Positions 1 through 5,609 of a stretch of DNA of 5,740 nt are shown piece after piece. Origin of the DNA: JOPF133 sp052144935. GTDB lineage: Bacteria; Acidobacteriota; Terriglobia; Bryobacterales; Bryobacteraceae. Position 1 is the stretch's first letter. Every line of letters begins with the position of its first letter. Position numbers and translations under genes: made by a program. The stretch covers positions 1-5,740 of the forward strand of contig JBKQPR010000303.1 in the NCBI GenBank assembly GCA_052144935.1. The letters run 5' to 3'. A model generated the notes under the pieces. That model saw only the letters and a list, made by a program, of their open reading frames with translations, had not been told where the DNA came from and did no database searches.

Positions 1-102
1 CAGCTCTCCGACGACAAGATCGGGCGCCGCCTCCAGCGGCTTGACCGACGCCTGCTGGACGTCGATCAACAACTCCAGAACATCCCAGCGGGCGAAAAAT
101 GA
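1..102 (+). CDS. C-terminal end of an upstream gene (partial)
   Basis: The first 34 codons are open from the window edge and end in TGA at 100-102. The readable tail begins QLSDDKIGRR and ends QNIPAGEK. It is rich in charged residues, Leu and Gln, with a heptad-like pattern that would suit a short helix or coiled coil. Third codon positions are mostly G or C, as in the other genes here, which supports real coding. No start lies in the window and the family cannot be recognised from 33 residues. The next gene on the same strand begins more than 100 nt later, so close coupling is unlikely. Confidence 0.55.
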   Translation, partial: QLSDDKIGRRLQRLDRRLLDVDQQLQNIPAGEK

Positions 103-145
103 GGAAAAATTGGCCGGTCAATCGGCAAGGCCGCGTAAAATCCCG

Positions 146-173
146 GTTACCTAGTTCGTGTGGAATAGGTAAC
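146..173. promoter_or_regulatory. Perfect 8-bp inverted repeat, possible operator or hairpin
   Basis: GTTACCTA (146-153) and TAGGTAAC (166-173) are exact reverse complements separated by 12 nt. The arms are AT-richer than their surroundings. The repeat lies between the upstream stop (102) and the secreted-protein start (236). No T-run follows, so it is not a typical rho-independent terminator. The centre-to-centre spacing of 20 nt, about two helical turns, would suit a dimeric repressor. This role is inferred from symmetry alone. Confidence 0.4.
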
Positions 174-235
174 GCTCGGATTCGGCGAACCAGGGTTCGG
201 GACCAGCGGTGACCAGCCACGGCATCATCGCGGCA

Positions 236-967
236 ATGACGCGAATCTGCGAAAATGTGCTCGTGCGGCTTGTCCTGGCAGTCCTCTTATTTTCGCGCCT
301 CGCGCACGGCGCGGTGGCCCGGATTCCCCTCAAATCGAACGTGGCACTGAATCCCAGCGAGGCTTACATCCTCACCATGGACGTGGCTGGACCGGTGGAG
401 ATTAGCTGGGAGGCCGTCCAGGCGAAGCCATGCAACACCGATTGCGTCCAGGTCACCTATTTGCCCACGAAACTCGTGTTTGCTGCGCGGAGCGGGTCGG
501 GGAAATATACGCCGGTGGACGGGAAGATCTCGGTGGAGTACAAGAACATTTCGAGCGAACCGGTCACCATCGACATCTACCGGGTGCAACGGACCTGCGA
601 TGCCGAGGCTTGCCAGTTCCTGGCCAGCGGCCAGAAAGGCCGGCTGCTGGTCTACAAGGTGGATGAATTCAAAACGATCACGACCAGCAAGGATGAATCG
701 TACTCCGTCATTACCGGCACAACGATGCTGGGGCGGCCGTTTCGCGTGCGCGTGGTGTGGTGGACCGATGACAAGATGGCGCGATTCCATTGCGCGCAGT
801 TCATCCAGAGGTATCTATCCAACCACACCCAGAAGGATCAATACCAGCCGTACATCCTTTCCGGGATGGCCATCGGCGAGGGGAACGGCATCGTTTTGAA
901 ATCGATCGACACCTGCGTGCCCAAGGCGCCGAACTTCGGGGTGGCGGACGCGAACGTCTTCAAATAG
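236..967 (+). CDS. Secreted protein of unknown function with six cysteines
   Basis: This 243-aa protein starts with a clear signal peptide: a short basic N-region, a hydrophobic core at about residues 8-22 (VLVRLVLAVLLF), then an AHGAVA cleavage region near residues 23-28. The mature part holds six cysteines, in a C-x3-C pair (66, 70), a C-x4-C pair (121, 126) and singles at 186 and 227, consistent with disulfides outside the cytoplasm. The middle (PVDGKISVEYKNISSEPVTI) alternates like beta strands, and a VVWWTDDK stretch lies near residue 175. I do not recognise the family. ATG 236 was chosen because it gives the most compact signal peptide. An in-frame GTG at 209 would add nine residues, and neither start has a strong ribosome site. 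The gene stands alone, with gaps of over 100 nt on both sides. Confidence 0.75.
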   Translation: MTRICENVLVRLVLAVLLFSRLAHGAVARIPLKSNVALNPSEAYILTMDVAGPVEISWEAVQAKPCNTDCVQVTYLPTKLVFAARSGSGKYTPVDGKISVEYKNISSEPVTIDIYRVQRTCDAEACQFLASGQKGRLLVYKVDEFKTITTSKDESYSVITGTTMLGRPFRVRVVWWTDDKMARFHCAQFIQRYLSNHTQKDQYQPYILSGMAIGEGNGIVLKSIDTCVPKAPNFGVADANVFK

Positions 968-993
968 CGGTCCACGAATCAGACTGGACAAGA

Positions 994-1021
994 CATCCGT
1001 GTGCATCGCGTCCATCCGTGG
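994..1021 (+). repeat. Short tandem repeat, three units of 9-10 bp
   Basis: Three consecutive units read CATCCGTGTG (994-1003), CATCGCGTC (1004-1012) and CATCCGTGG (1013-1021). They lie just after the secreted-protein stop, in non-coding DNA. Similar CATCCGTG-type strings are familiar to me as intergenic dispersed repeats in large GC-rich genomes, but that is memory and untested here. Confidence 0.4.
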
Positions 1022-1046
1022 CCGGGAGGTGGCGGTAAAGCTAGGT

Positions 1047-1075
1047 GCCAGCTTCCGGATAACCCTCCGGATGGC
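1047..1075 (+). other. Hairpin in the ExbD-like gene's upstream region
   Basis: GCCA (1047-1050) pairs with TGGC (1072-1075), and TCCGGA (1054-1059) pairs with TCCGGA (1066-1071). The loop is 6 nt and there is a 3-nt bulge on the left arm. No T-run follows, so a terminator is unlikely. It lies upstream of the candidate -10 box at 1108, so it would only be in the mRNA if transcription starts earlier. It may instead be a protein-binding palindrome. Confidence 0.35.
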
Positions 1076-1104
1076 AAGGCGCCGGGCGAAACCCCAGTGA
1101 AGAC

Positions 1105-1113
1105 TGTTATAAA
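1105..1113 (+). promoter_or_regulatory. Candidate extended -10 promoter for the ExbD-like gene
   Basis: TGTTATAAA contains TATAAA (five of six matches to the sigma-70 -10 box) preceded by the TGn extension. Transcription would start near 1120, leaving a leader of about 88 nt before ATG 1208. I see no good -35 box at 16-18 bp, which an extended -10 can do without. The predicted leader contains a 5-bp hairpin, CATCG (1124-1128) with CGATG (1137-1141). Confidence 0.4.
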
Positions 1114-1192
1114 GCCGCGGCAGCATCGACTATAGCCGATGGAGGGATGAGGTATGACGATCGCAAGCAATCACACGAAAACAGCAATGCAG

Positions 1193-1199
1193 AAAGGAG
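1193..1199 (+). promoter_or_regulatory. Ribosome binding site deciding the start at 1208
   Basis: AAAGGAG lies 8 nt before ATG 1208, an ideal Shine-Dalgarno placement. A second purine-rich site, GGAGGG (1141-1146), lies 7 nt before the in-frame ATG 1154. That site would give an 18-residue N-terminal extension, so two starts are possible. Confidence 0.65.
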
Positions 1200-1207
1200 T
1201 CTACGCA

Positions 1208-1618
1208 ATGAAATCGCTGATTGAAGTCTGTGTAGTTGGATCAATCCTGATCGGTGCAGCGGGCGCGCAGGAATCTACGCAGCCCGCACTGCGGAAAGGT
1301 GTTTCGGTTGAGATGCCCGTTGCGGATCATGCAGTGGAGATGCGGGCAGCCGACGCGGAACAGGCAATTGTAGTAGCCATCACGGCGGAAGGGAAATTGT
1401 TTGCCGGCGCCGAACCCACCGATCCCGCGGCGCTAAGTAAGCTGAGTGCGGAGACCGTGTATGTAAAGGCCGACTCTCGAGTGCCGTTTCAGAAGGTACT
1501 CACAGTCTTGGACGCCTTACGTGGTAAGTCGGTGGTGTTGCTTGCTGCACCGCCCAAGAACGCGGAAAGTACGAAGATTGTGCCGCCCTATGGGATGAAG
1601 GTGACCGTGTCCCGGTAG
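1208..1618 (+). CDS. Exported ExbD/TolR-like periplasmic domain protein
   Basis: This 136-aa protein has a predicted signal peptide (MKSLIEVCVVGSILIGAAGA, likely cut after residue 20) and one compact domain. The domain resembles the periplasmic part of ExbD/TolR: GVSVEMPVA (31-39), strands with VVAITAEGKL (55-64), then VYVKADSRVPFQKVLTVLDALRG (84-106), where ExbD has its 'aD..v.y..v..vmd' segment. It ends in PPYGMKVTV. Classical ExbD anchors an N-terminal helix with a key Asp and works with ExbB and TonB to energise outer-membrane transport. Here the N-terminus has no such Asp and reads as a signal peptide, and there is no exbB or tonB nearby. A motor role is therefore doubtful, and a free or lipid-independent periplasmic role is possible. 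Start 1208 was chosen for its AAAGGAG site. ATG 1154 is an in-frame alternative. Confidence 0.6.
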   Translation: MKSLIEVCVVGSILIGAAGAQESTQPALRKGVSVEMPVADHAVEMRAADAEQAIVVAITAEGKLFAGAEPTDPAALSKLSAETVYVKADSRVPFQKVLTVLDALRGKSVVLLAAPPKNAESTKIVPPYGMKVTVSR

Positions 1619-1709
1619 GGACCCCTGCTGAACACGGCCGTGGACCTGCCCGATCGGCGTCATCTCCGGTAAAGCGCGACCTCGGCAAGCGGTCAAGTGG
1701 CTTCTGGGG

Positions 1710-2084
1710 GTGCCTCACCTTCCTGAGGATTCATGGCGACTTGAAGCGATGCGGGCAATAAATGAGGTTGGTCCGGACGTACCCCAGTTTGAAGTCAGCA
1801 CTTTTGACTACAAGGAATCCCTGGCGGCCCTGGAGCAAGCGTACCTGTCATCACAAGATTCAAGTAATGTTTCACTCGCTCCCTTCGGCTCGAAAATGCA
1901 GGCTCTAGCAGGTTGCATATTCTGTCATCTTCACCCTGACATACGGGTGATCTTTGCGTCTCCGAAGAGCTACGACGCGTCGCAGTATTCAAAGGGCGTA
2001 AAGGCTACATGGGAGATCGACTTTGAAAGCGTCTCGGAATTGATTGGCCAATTGCACCGCGTAGGCCAGACTGGTGATCGATGA
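1710..2084 (+). CDS. Orphan ORF, probable C-terminal fragment of a larger protein
   Basis: This 124-aa ORF (GTG 1710; ATG 1749 is an alternative) has no signal peptide or membrane segment. The sequence looks like a folded cytoplasmic domain: VSLAPFGSKMQALAG (residues 54-68), then HPDIRVIFASPKSYD (75-89) and YSKGVKATWEIDF (92-104). I do not recognise the family with certainty. The open frame continues upstream to 1632 without an ATG, and the upstream codons still read plausibly (VKWLLGVPHLPED). No good ribosome site precedes either start. Together these suggest the remnant of a longer gene that has lost its 5' part. Codon use is also less GC-biased than in neighbouring genes, which would fit acquired DNA. 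It could still be a genuine short gene. Confidence 0.5.
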   Translation: MPHLPEDSWRLEAMRAINEVGPDVPQFEVSTFDYKESLAALEQAYLSSQDSSNVSLAPFGSKMQALAGCIFCHLHPDIRVIFASPKSYDASQYSKGVKATWEIDFESVSELIGQLHRVGQTGDR

Positions 2085-2561
2085 GTGAGTTTTGCTTGGG
2101 ATCGGCGGGCCACGACGGAAATTGGCTTTGGCAGTAAGTCGATGTTCTCTGGGTCTCACGGCCTGACGCGGGCGCCCCTGCAGAGCGTCCGCTTACAGAG
2201 GCGTCCTTCCAGCAGAATTTGATCGTTGGCCTGAAGTTCCCTGGAAACGGCCATCTGGGAAGTTGCAACCACACGCGAGCCAGAGGCTCCATCGCGCGCA
2301 GCCGAGGTCGTTTTGCCAACGGGCTTATTCTAACGCCTATGCCGGGACCAGAGATCCCCCCTGTGGCATCCCCAAGCGGGACCCCAGTGGGCACCCACCG
2401 CGGCACCCCAACAGGGCACCTCGGCAGGCGTCCCGGATGCCCTGCGCCCGGCCGGCCGCTCCGCCAAAGCCCGACTCCCCGATTTTCTCATCAGATTTCA
2501 GATAATTTTTAGCGCCACCCGCACTATTTGTCAGGGGCGCGCTCTTCAGGCGCGGGGGGGA
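2085..2561. other. 477-nt intergenic region without a convincing gene
   Basis: Open frames here (for example 2219-2512 plus and 2005-2406 minus) have low-complexity translations rich in Pro, Gly and Arg, and I recognise no domain in them. The part 2340-2475 is C-rich and carries a degenerate repeat. The stretch 2481-2512 is markedly AT-rich (including GATAATTTTTAG) and is the likeliest promoter zone for the membrane protein starting at 2562. No tRNA, CRISPR or clear terminator is visible. Confidence 0.55.
2365..2439 (+). repeat. Degenerate 11-13 bp tandem repeat, GGCACCCC-like
   Basis: Six successive units start at 2365, 2378, 2389, 2402, 2414 and 2427. Their cores read GGCATCCCCA, GGGACCCCAG, GGGCACCCAC, GGCACCCCAA, GGGCACCTCG and GGCGTCCCGG. 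Unit lengths are 13, 11, 13, 12, 13 and 13. The copies are too diverged to be a recent expansion. This may be decayed repeat DNA or base-composition bias in a C-rich patch. Confidence 0.35.
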
Positions 2562-3677
2562 ATGCCGAAAACGTTAGATCTGCTGCTGGGAATCGCCACA
2601 GTGATGCTCTTGCTGAGCCTGGTGGTCACGGCTCTCACGCACTATATGGTGAGCCTGTGCAACCTCCGCGGCCGGCATCTGAGGGCCGGGCTGGTGCCGC
2701 TGTTGGCGCGGCTGGATCCGCGGATCGGTTCCCGCAACGCCGTTCCGTTGGCCACCGCCATCCTCAAAGACCCTCTGATTTGCGAATCGGCCGGCAGAAT
2801 GGCATCGGTCATCCACCGCGCCCAGCTTATCAGGTTCTGCCTCAGCCTGGCGGCGGAAGCGGCGGGGAATACTTCGGCGGGGAGTGGTCGCCAGGACGAT
2901 CCGCAATCTTACGCCAGCCCGGTGGAGGCCCTCTACTGGACGCTGCACGCGCATGGAATCGCCGATCCGCGCGCCATCCTCGACCGTGTTTCCCGCCATG
3001 CCCTGGAGCTGGAACAGGTGCAGCCCGAGCTGACCGAACTGGCGCGCCAGGAGATGGCGGTTGTGGCGGCCGTGGCGGCGCCCTTCGTGGCCAAGATCAA
3101 TGCGTGCTTCGATCAGACCATGGACCGCGTGTCGGCGCGCTTTACCTCGGCCGTCCGCGCCATCACGGTGGCCGCCGCTCTCGGATTGGCTTCGTTTTTG
3201 CAAATCGACTGCCTGGCGCTGGTCAACCACCTCGCCATGGACGAGGGCCTGCGCAACCAGGTGGTCAAGGCGGCGCTGGAAGGCAAGGGAGGAGAGAGCG
3301 CCCGGCAACAGCTTGGCGTGGCCTTGCAGTTGGAGCTGATACGCATTCCGGCATCCTGGAGGGAGTGGCGGCGGGAGTGGAGCGAATCGGGCGGCGGGGG
3401 GTGCCCTCTGGGCCCGCACGCGGGCGGCATTCTGCTTACCGCCATGCTGCTCAGCCTGGGCGCCCCCTTCTGGTACAACTTGCTCGGCGGCGCCCTCCGG
3501 CTGCGGCCGGTGCTGTCGGCCCGGGACGACCATGAGCGCCACGCGCGCCGGGTGGCGAAGTCCGCGCCGGTAATTCCTTTCCCGTCTACTTCTTTGCTGG
3601 TTTCTTCAGCTCGGCTTCCAGAATCGGGCGAATGGCTTCCAGCTCGAGAGAGCCGTTGTAGCGCTGGCCGTCGATGA
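2562..3677 (+). CDS. Membrane protein of a widespread uncharacterised family
   Basis: This 371-aa protein has three likely membrane segments: residues 6-30 (LDLLLGIATVMLLLSLVVTA core), 198-222 and 286-310. Their order and nearby motifs match a common bacterial membrane-protein family of unknown function known to me by pattern. These are an N-terminal helix followed by NLRGRHLRAGLVPLL, a middle FDQTMDRVSARF motif (183-194) just before the second helix and its IDCLAL (215-220), and the hallmark SLGAPFWYNLL (298-308) with RLRPVL after it. ATG 2562 follows a G-run and CAGG (2547-2550), a weak ribosome site. Residues after about 335 are antisense to the end of the convergent thioredoxin gene and lack family character, so the natural C-terminus may be shorter. 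A TAA in another frame sits at 3571. No neighbour suggests a role. Confidence 0.75.
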   Translation: MPKTLDLLLGIATVMLLLSLVVTALTHYMVSLCNLRGRHLRAGLVPLLARLDPRIGSRNAVPLATAILKDPLICESAGRMASVIHRAQLIRFCLSLAAEAAGNTSAGSGRQDDPQSYASPVEALYWTLHAHGIADPRAILDRVSRHALELEQVQPELTELARQEMAVVAAVAAPFVAKINACFDQTMDRVSARFTSAVRAITVAAALGLASFLQIDCLALVNHLAMDEGLRNQVVKAALEGKGGESARQQLGVALQLELIRIPASWREWRREWSESGGGGCPLGPHAGGILLTAMLLSLGAPFWYNLLGGALRLRPVLSARDDHERHARRVAKSAPVIPFPSTSLLVSSARLPESGEWLPARESRCSAGRR

Positions 3678-4479
3678 AGAACGTCGGCGTGGCGCCCACG
3701 CCCGCCTGTTCGCCCTCGGACTCGTCGCGCTCCACCGCCTTCTTCGTCTCCGGGGCATCCATATCGCGCGTGAAGCGCATCATGTCCATCCCCAGGCGGC
3801 CCGCCAAAGTCAGGATATCCTTGCGCGAAAGATGCGTGCGGTTGGCGAACATCAGGTCATGCAACTGCCAGAACTTGCCCTGCCGGTGGGCAGCCAGCGC
3901 CGCCTGGGCAGCCAGAGCGGCCTGCGAATGCTGATCGAGCGGAAACTGCTTGAAGATCAGCTTCACCTGCGTGGGGTATGCCTGCATCACGGCGTTCACT
4001 TTGTGCACGGCCTGCGCGCAGAACGGGCATTGAAAATCGGAAAACTCGACGATCGTGATGGGGGCGTCGGCGGGTCCCAGCACGGGCGATCCTTCGGTCC
4101 GGAGGGACACCGGGTCGTCCAGAATCTTCTCGGTGCGCGGATGCGAAATCGGCGAGGCTTCTATCGCCGCAATCGTGTCGTCCACGCTCTTGCCGGATCC
4201 GAGCGAGGTGGTGACGATACCGGCGATGCCTTTGCTGAACGAACAGCCGGGGTCCTTGGTGCGGCATTCCGCCAGCTTCATATCGCAGCCGCAGGGACAT
4301 CCGCGCGTGCGCAGCAGTTTGAGCGCCGCCGCCTGTTTGGCGGGGGCCATACCGGTCAGATCGACGCCGGGCAGAGTAGCGGCGGTTTTCCAATCCTGCG
4401 CCAGCAGCACTGCGGCGCATACCAGGCACATGAGGGCCGCGGCGCCCGCGGCGCGGTGCCCCAGTCGAAAAGCATCCAT
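3586..4479 (-). CDS. DsbA-family thioredoxin-fold protein with extra Cys-rich segment
   Basis: This 297-aa exported protein starts with a signal peptide (hydrophobic residues 11-28, cut near AQ-DW). The region 131-297 is a DsbA-like thioredoxin fold. It has a GPADAPITIVEFSDFQ strand, the redox motif CPFC (151-154), a helical insertion (about 185-250), and the cis-proline loop GATPTFFIDG (262-271, Pro265). Such proteins exchange disulfides with substrates in the periplasm. Before it, residues 60-110 hold five cysteines (61, 63, 65, 72, 79) in RGCPCGCDMKLAEC and DPGCSFSK, followed by a helical stretch. This recalls the CcmH-type cysteine motif and could bind metal or take part in redox relay, though that is inferred. 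ATG 4479 lies 4 nt after the hydrolase stop, so the two genes probably share a transcript. An additional start of transcription is possible at the TACAAT box. Confidence 0.88.
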   Translation of the reverse strand: MDAFRLGHRAAGAAALMCLVCAAVLLAQDWKTAATLPGVDLTGMAPAKQAAALKLLRTRGCPCGCDMKLAECRTKDPGCSFSKGIAGIVTTSLGSGKSVDDTIAAIEASPISHPRTEKILDDPVSLRTEGSPVLGPADAPITIVEFSDFQCPFCAQAVHKVNAVMQAYPTQVKLIFKQFPLDQHSQAALAAQAALAAHRQGKFWQLHDLMFANRTHLSRKDILTLAGRLGMDMMRFTRDMDAPETKKAVERDESEGEQAGVGATPTFFIDGQRYNGSLELEAIRPILEAELKKPAKK

Positions 4480-4483
4480 TGCT

Positions 4484-5371
4484 CTATTGTATCGGGGAAT
4501 GGGGCAGGTTGAGGGTCTTCTTCAGCCAGGCGATCATTTCCGGCTTCCAGTGCTGCATTTCGGGCGCCCGCCAGCCGCCCATGCCGTGGCCGCCACCATC
4601 GATGGTGATCAGCTCGCAAACCGCGCCCACCCGATGCATGGCGTCGCACATGGCCGGCGATTGGTCGTAGGCCACTTGGTCGTCCTTGCTGCCGTGGATG
4701 CACAGAAACGGCGGCATTCCCTGGTGCACGGCGAAGATGGGCGAGGCGGCCCGCAACTTGGCCAGGCCGGCCTCGTCGAGCTGGTCGGCCCCGAAGTAAT
4801 GGATGCCAGCTCCGTTGGCCGCGTGCTTGTCGATGCTGGTCATATTGAAACGCTCCGGATGATCGCGCCGCGCCAGCGCCAGCTTGCCATAATCCACCGG
4901 TCCGTAGAAATCCACCACCGCGGCGACTTTGGTTTCGGGCGTCTCATGCGTGCCGGCGTAGTTCACCAGGAAGCCGCCCGCGGATTCCCCGATGATGGCG
5001 ATCTTGGCAACGTCCACGCGATACTCGGCGGCGTGCGCCTTGACCCAGCGGATGGCGCTGTTCAAATCGTCGCCGGCACTGGGAAACTTGAAGTCCGGCG
5101 CGAGCCGGTAGTCGATGCTGAACCAGGCGAACCCGGCATTCGCCAGCGGGTCGAACAGGGGCCGGACATTGGTGCTCTTGCTGCCTTCGTCGAACCCGCC
5201 GCCGTGCACCAGGATGGCGGCCGGAAATGGTCCCGGACCATCCGGAACGTGCAGGTCGAGCAGCAACGCCTTGCCGCCGGGATGGCCGTACTCGACATCC
5301 TTCCGATCGAGAGGCGCGGCCGCCAGCGTGAAAGCGCCGGTTAAAGCCAGAGTGCAAAACAGTCTCCACAT
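4484..5371 (-). CDS. Exported alpha/beta-hydrolase, esterase/BD-FAE type
   Basis: This 295-aa protein has a signal peptide (MWRLFCTLALTGAFTLAAA, cut near residue 19). Its mature part is an alpha/beta-hydrolase of the HGGG carboxylesterase group. It shows the oxyanion motif HGGG (56-59), DYRLAP (87-92), the nucleophile elbow GESAGG (128-133, Ser130), the acid in HGSKDDQV (probably Asp230) and the catalytic base in GGGHGMGGW (His262). The triad is complete, so it should hydrolyse ester bonds of small or polymer-linked acyl groups outside the cytoplasm. The substrate cannot be told. The longer frame from 5419 would add 16 residues ahead of the signal peptide with no merit, so ATG 5371 was chosen. 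It leads a two-gene unit with the thioredoxin-fold gene 4 nt downstream. The HicB remnant diverges 50 bp upstream. Confidence 0.87.
   Translation of the reverse strand: MWRLFCTLALTGAFTLAAAPLDRKDVEYGHPGGKALLLDLHVPDGPGPFPAAILVHGGGFDEGSKSTNVRPLFDPLANAGFAWFSIDYRLAPDFKFPSAGDDLNSAIRWVKAHAAEYRVDVAKIAIIGESAGGFLVNYAGTHETPETKVAAVVDFYGPVDYGKLALARRDHPERFNMTSIDKHAANGAGIHYFGADQLDEAGLAKLRAASPIFAVHQGMPPFLCIHGSKDDQVAYDQSPAMCDAMHRVGAVCELITIDGGGHGMGGWRAPEMQHWKPEMIAWLKKTLNLPHSPIQ
4486..4491 (-). promoter_or_regulatory. -10-like TACAAT immediately before the DsbA-like gene
   Basis: On the minus strand GATACAAT is followed by 6 nt and then ATG 4479. TACAAT matches five of six bases of the -10 consensus, and transcription from it would begin at or within a few bases of the start codon. 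The box overlaps the last codons and stop of the hydrolase gene (ending P-I-Q-stop), so part of the match could be due to coding. No clear -35 box is seen. Confidence 0.35.
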
Positions 5372-5379
5372 GGAAACCG

Positions 5380-5385
5380 ATTGTA
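5380..5385 (-). promoter_or_regulatory. Extended -10 TGATACAAT before the hydrolase gene
   Basis: The minus strand reads CTGATACAAT, then 8 nt, then ATG 5371. It has both the TGn extension and TACAAT (five of six matches). The expected start of transcription falls at about the start codon, and there is no Shine-Dalgarno sequence between box and ATG. This is consistent with a leaderless mRNA. The best -35 candidates at 16-18 bp match poorly. Confidence 0.45.
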
Positions 5386-5421
5386 TCAGCGCCACGCCCG
5401 GAATTTGAGCCCGTTCCAATC

Positions 5422-5609
5422 ATGCGAGAATCCAGGGGTGGAAACGTACGGGCGGAGGTGCCGGCTCTCCCCGGCTGTTATCCGCAAGGCGAATCCATGG
5501 ACGAACTGAAGGCCAACCTTCGCGAAGCAATCACGGGCTCCCGGAAGTGATGAAGGAGCAGGGCGCGCGCCCGGAGGCCAACATTCAAATCGTGGACGCC
5601 GGCGTGTGA
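5422..5609 (+). pseudogene. hicB: Frameshifted HicB-family antitoxin remnant
   Basis: An ATG at 5422 opens a 42-codon frame containing the HicB (UPF0150-like) core: AEVPALPGCYPQGESMDELK (residues 11-30) followed by ANLREAI (31-37). This is very close to the family pattern 'evPeLPGC.sqG.t.eEl..Nl.EAI'. The frame stops at 5548-5550. The next frame continues at once with PEVMKEQGARPEANIQIVDAGV and stops at 5607-5609, which matches the usual C-terminal end of short HicB proteins. A single missing base at about 5536-5546 explains the break. The joined product would be about 63 aa, slightly short of the usual 70, and the N-terminal strand (MRESRGGNV) looks shortened or decayed. HicB normally neutralises the HicA mRNA interferase encoded beside it. 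No HicA is visible on either side. A sequencing error could mimic the frameshift. Confidence 0.75.

Noticed and set aside
1021..1207. Possible riboswitch such as c-di-GMP or cobalamin type
   Set aside because: Hairpins exist, but the conserved bases of those families do not line up. Only an unassigned structured region is supported.
2005..2512. Open frames on both strands in the gap
   Set aside because: Low-complexity Pro/Gly/Arg translations, no ribosome site and no recognisable motif. They follow from the C-rich composition.
2574..3542. 322-codon minus-strand and 335-codon plus-strand (2528-3535) frames
   Set aside because: Both are shadows of the membrane protein frame at 2562, which alone carries membrane segments and family signatures.
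4055..5344. 429-codon plus-strand open frame
   Set aside because: It is antisense to the hydrolase and the thioredoxin-fold gene, both of which have clear catalytic motifs. Its translation shows no domain.
4484..5419. Longer hydrolase start at 5419
   Set aside because: It would bury the signal peptide 16 residues inside and overlap the divergent region. ATG 5371 gives a standard signal peptide and has the -10 box ahead of it.
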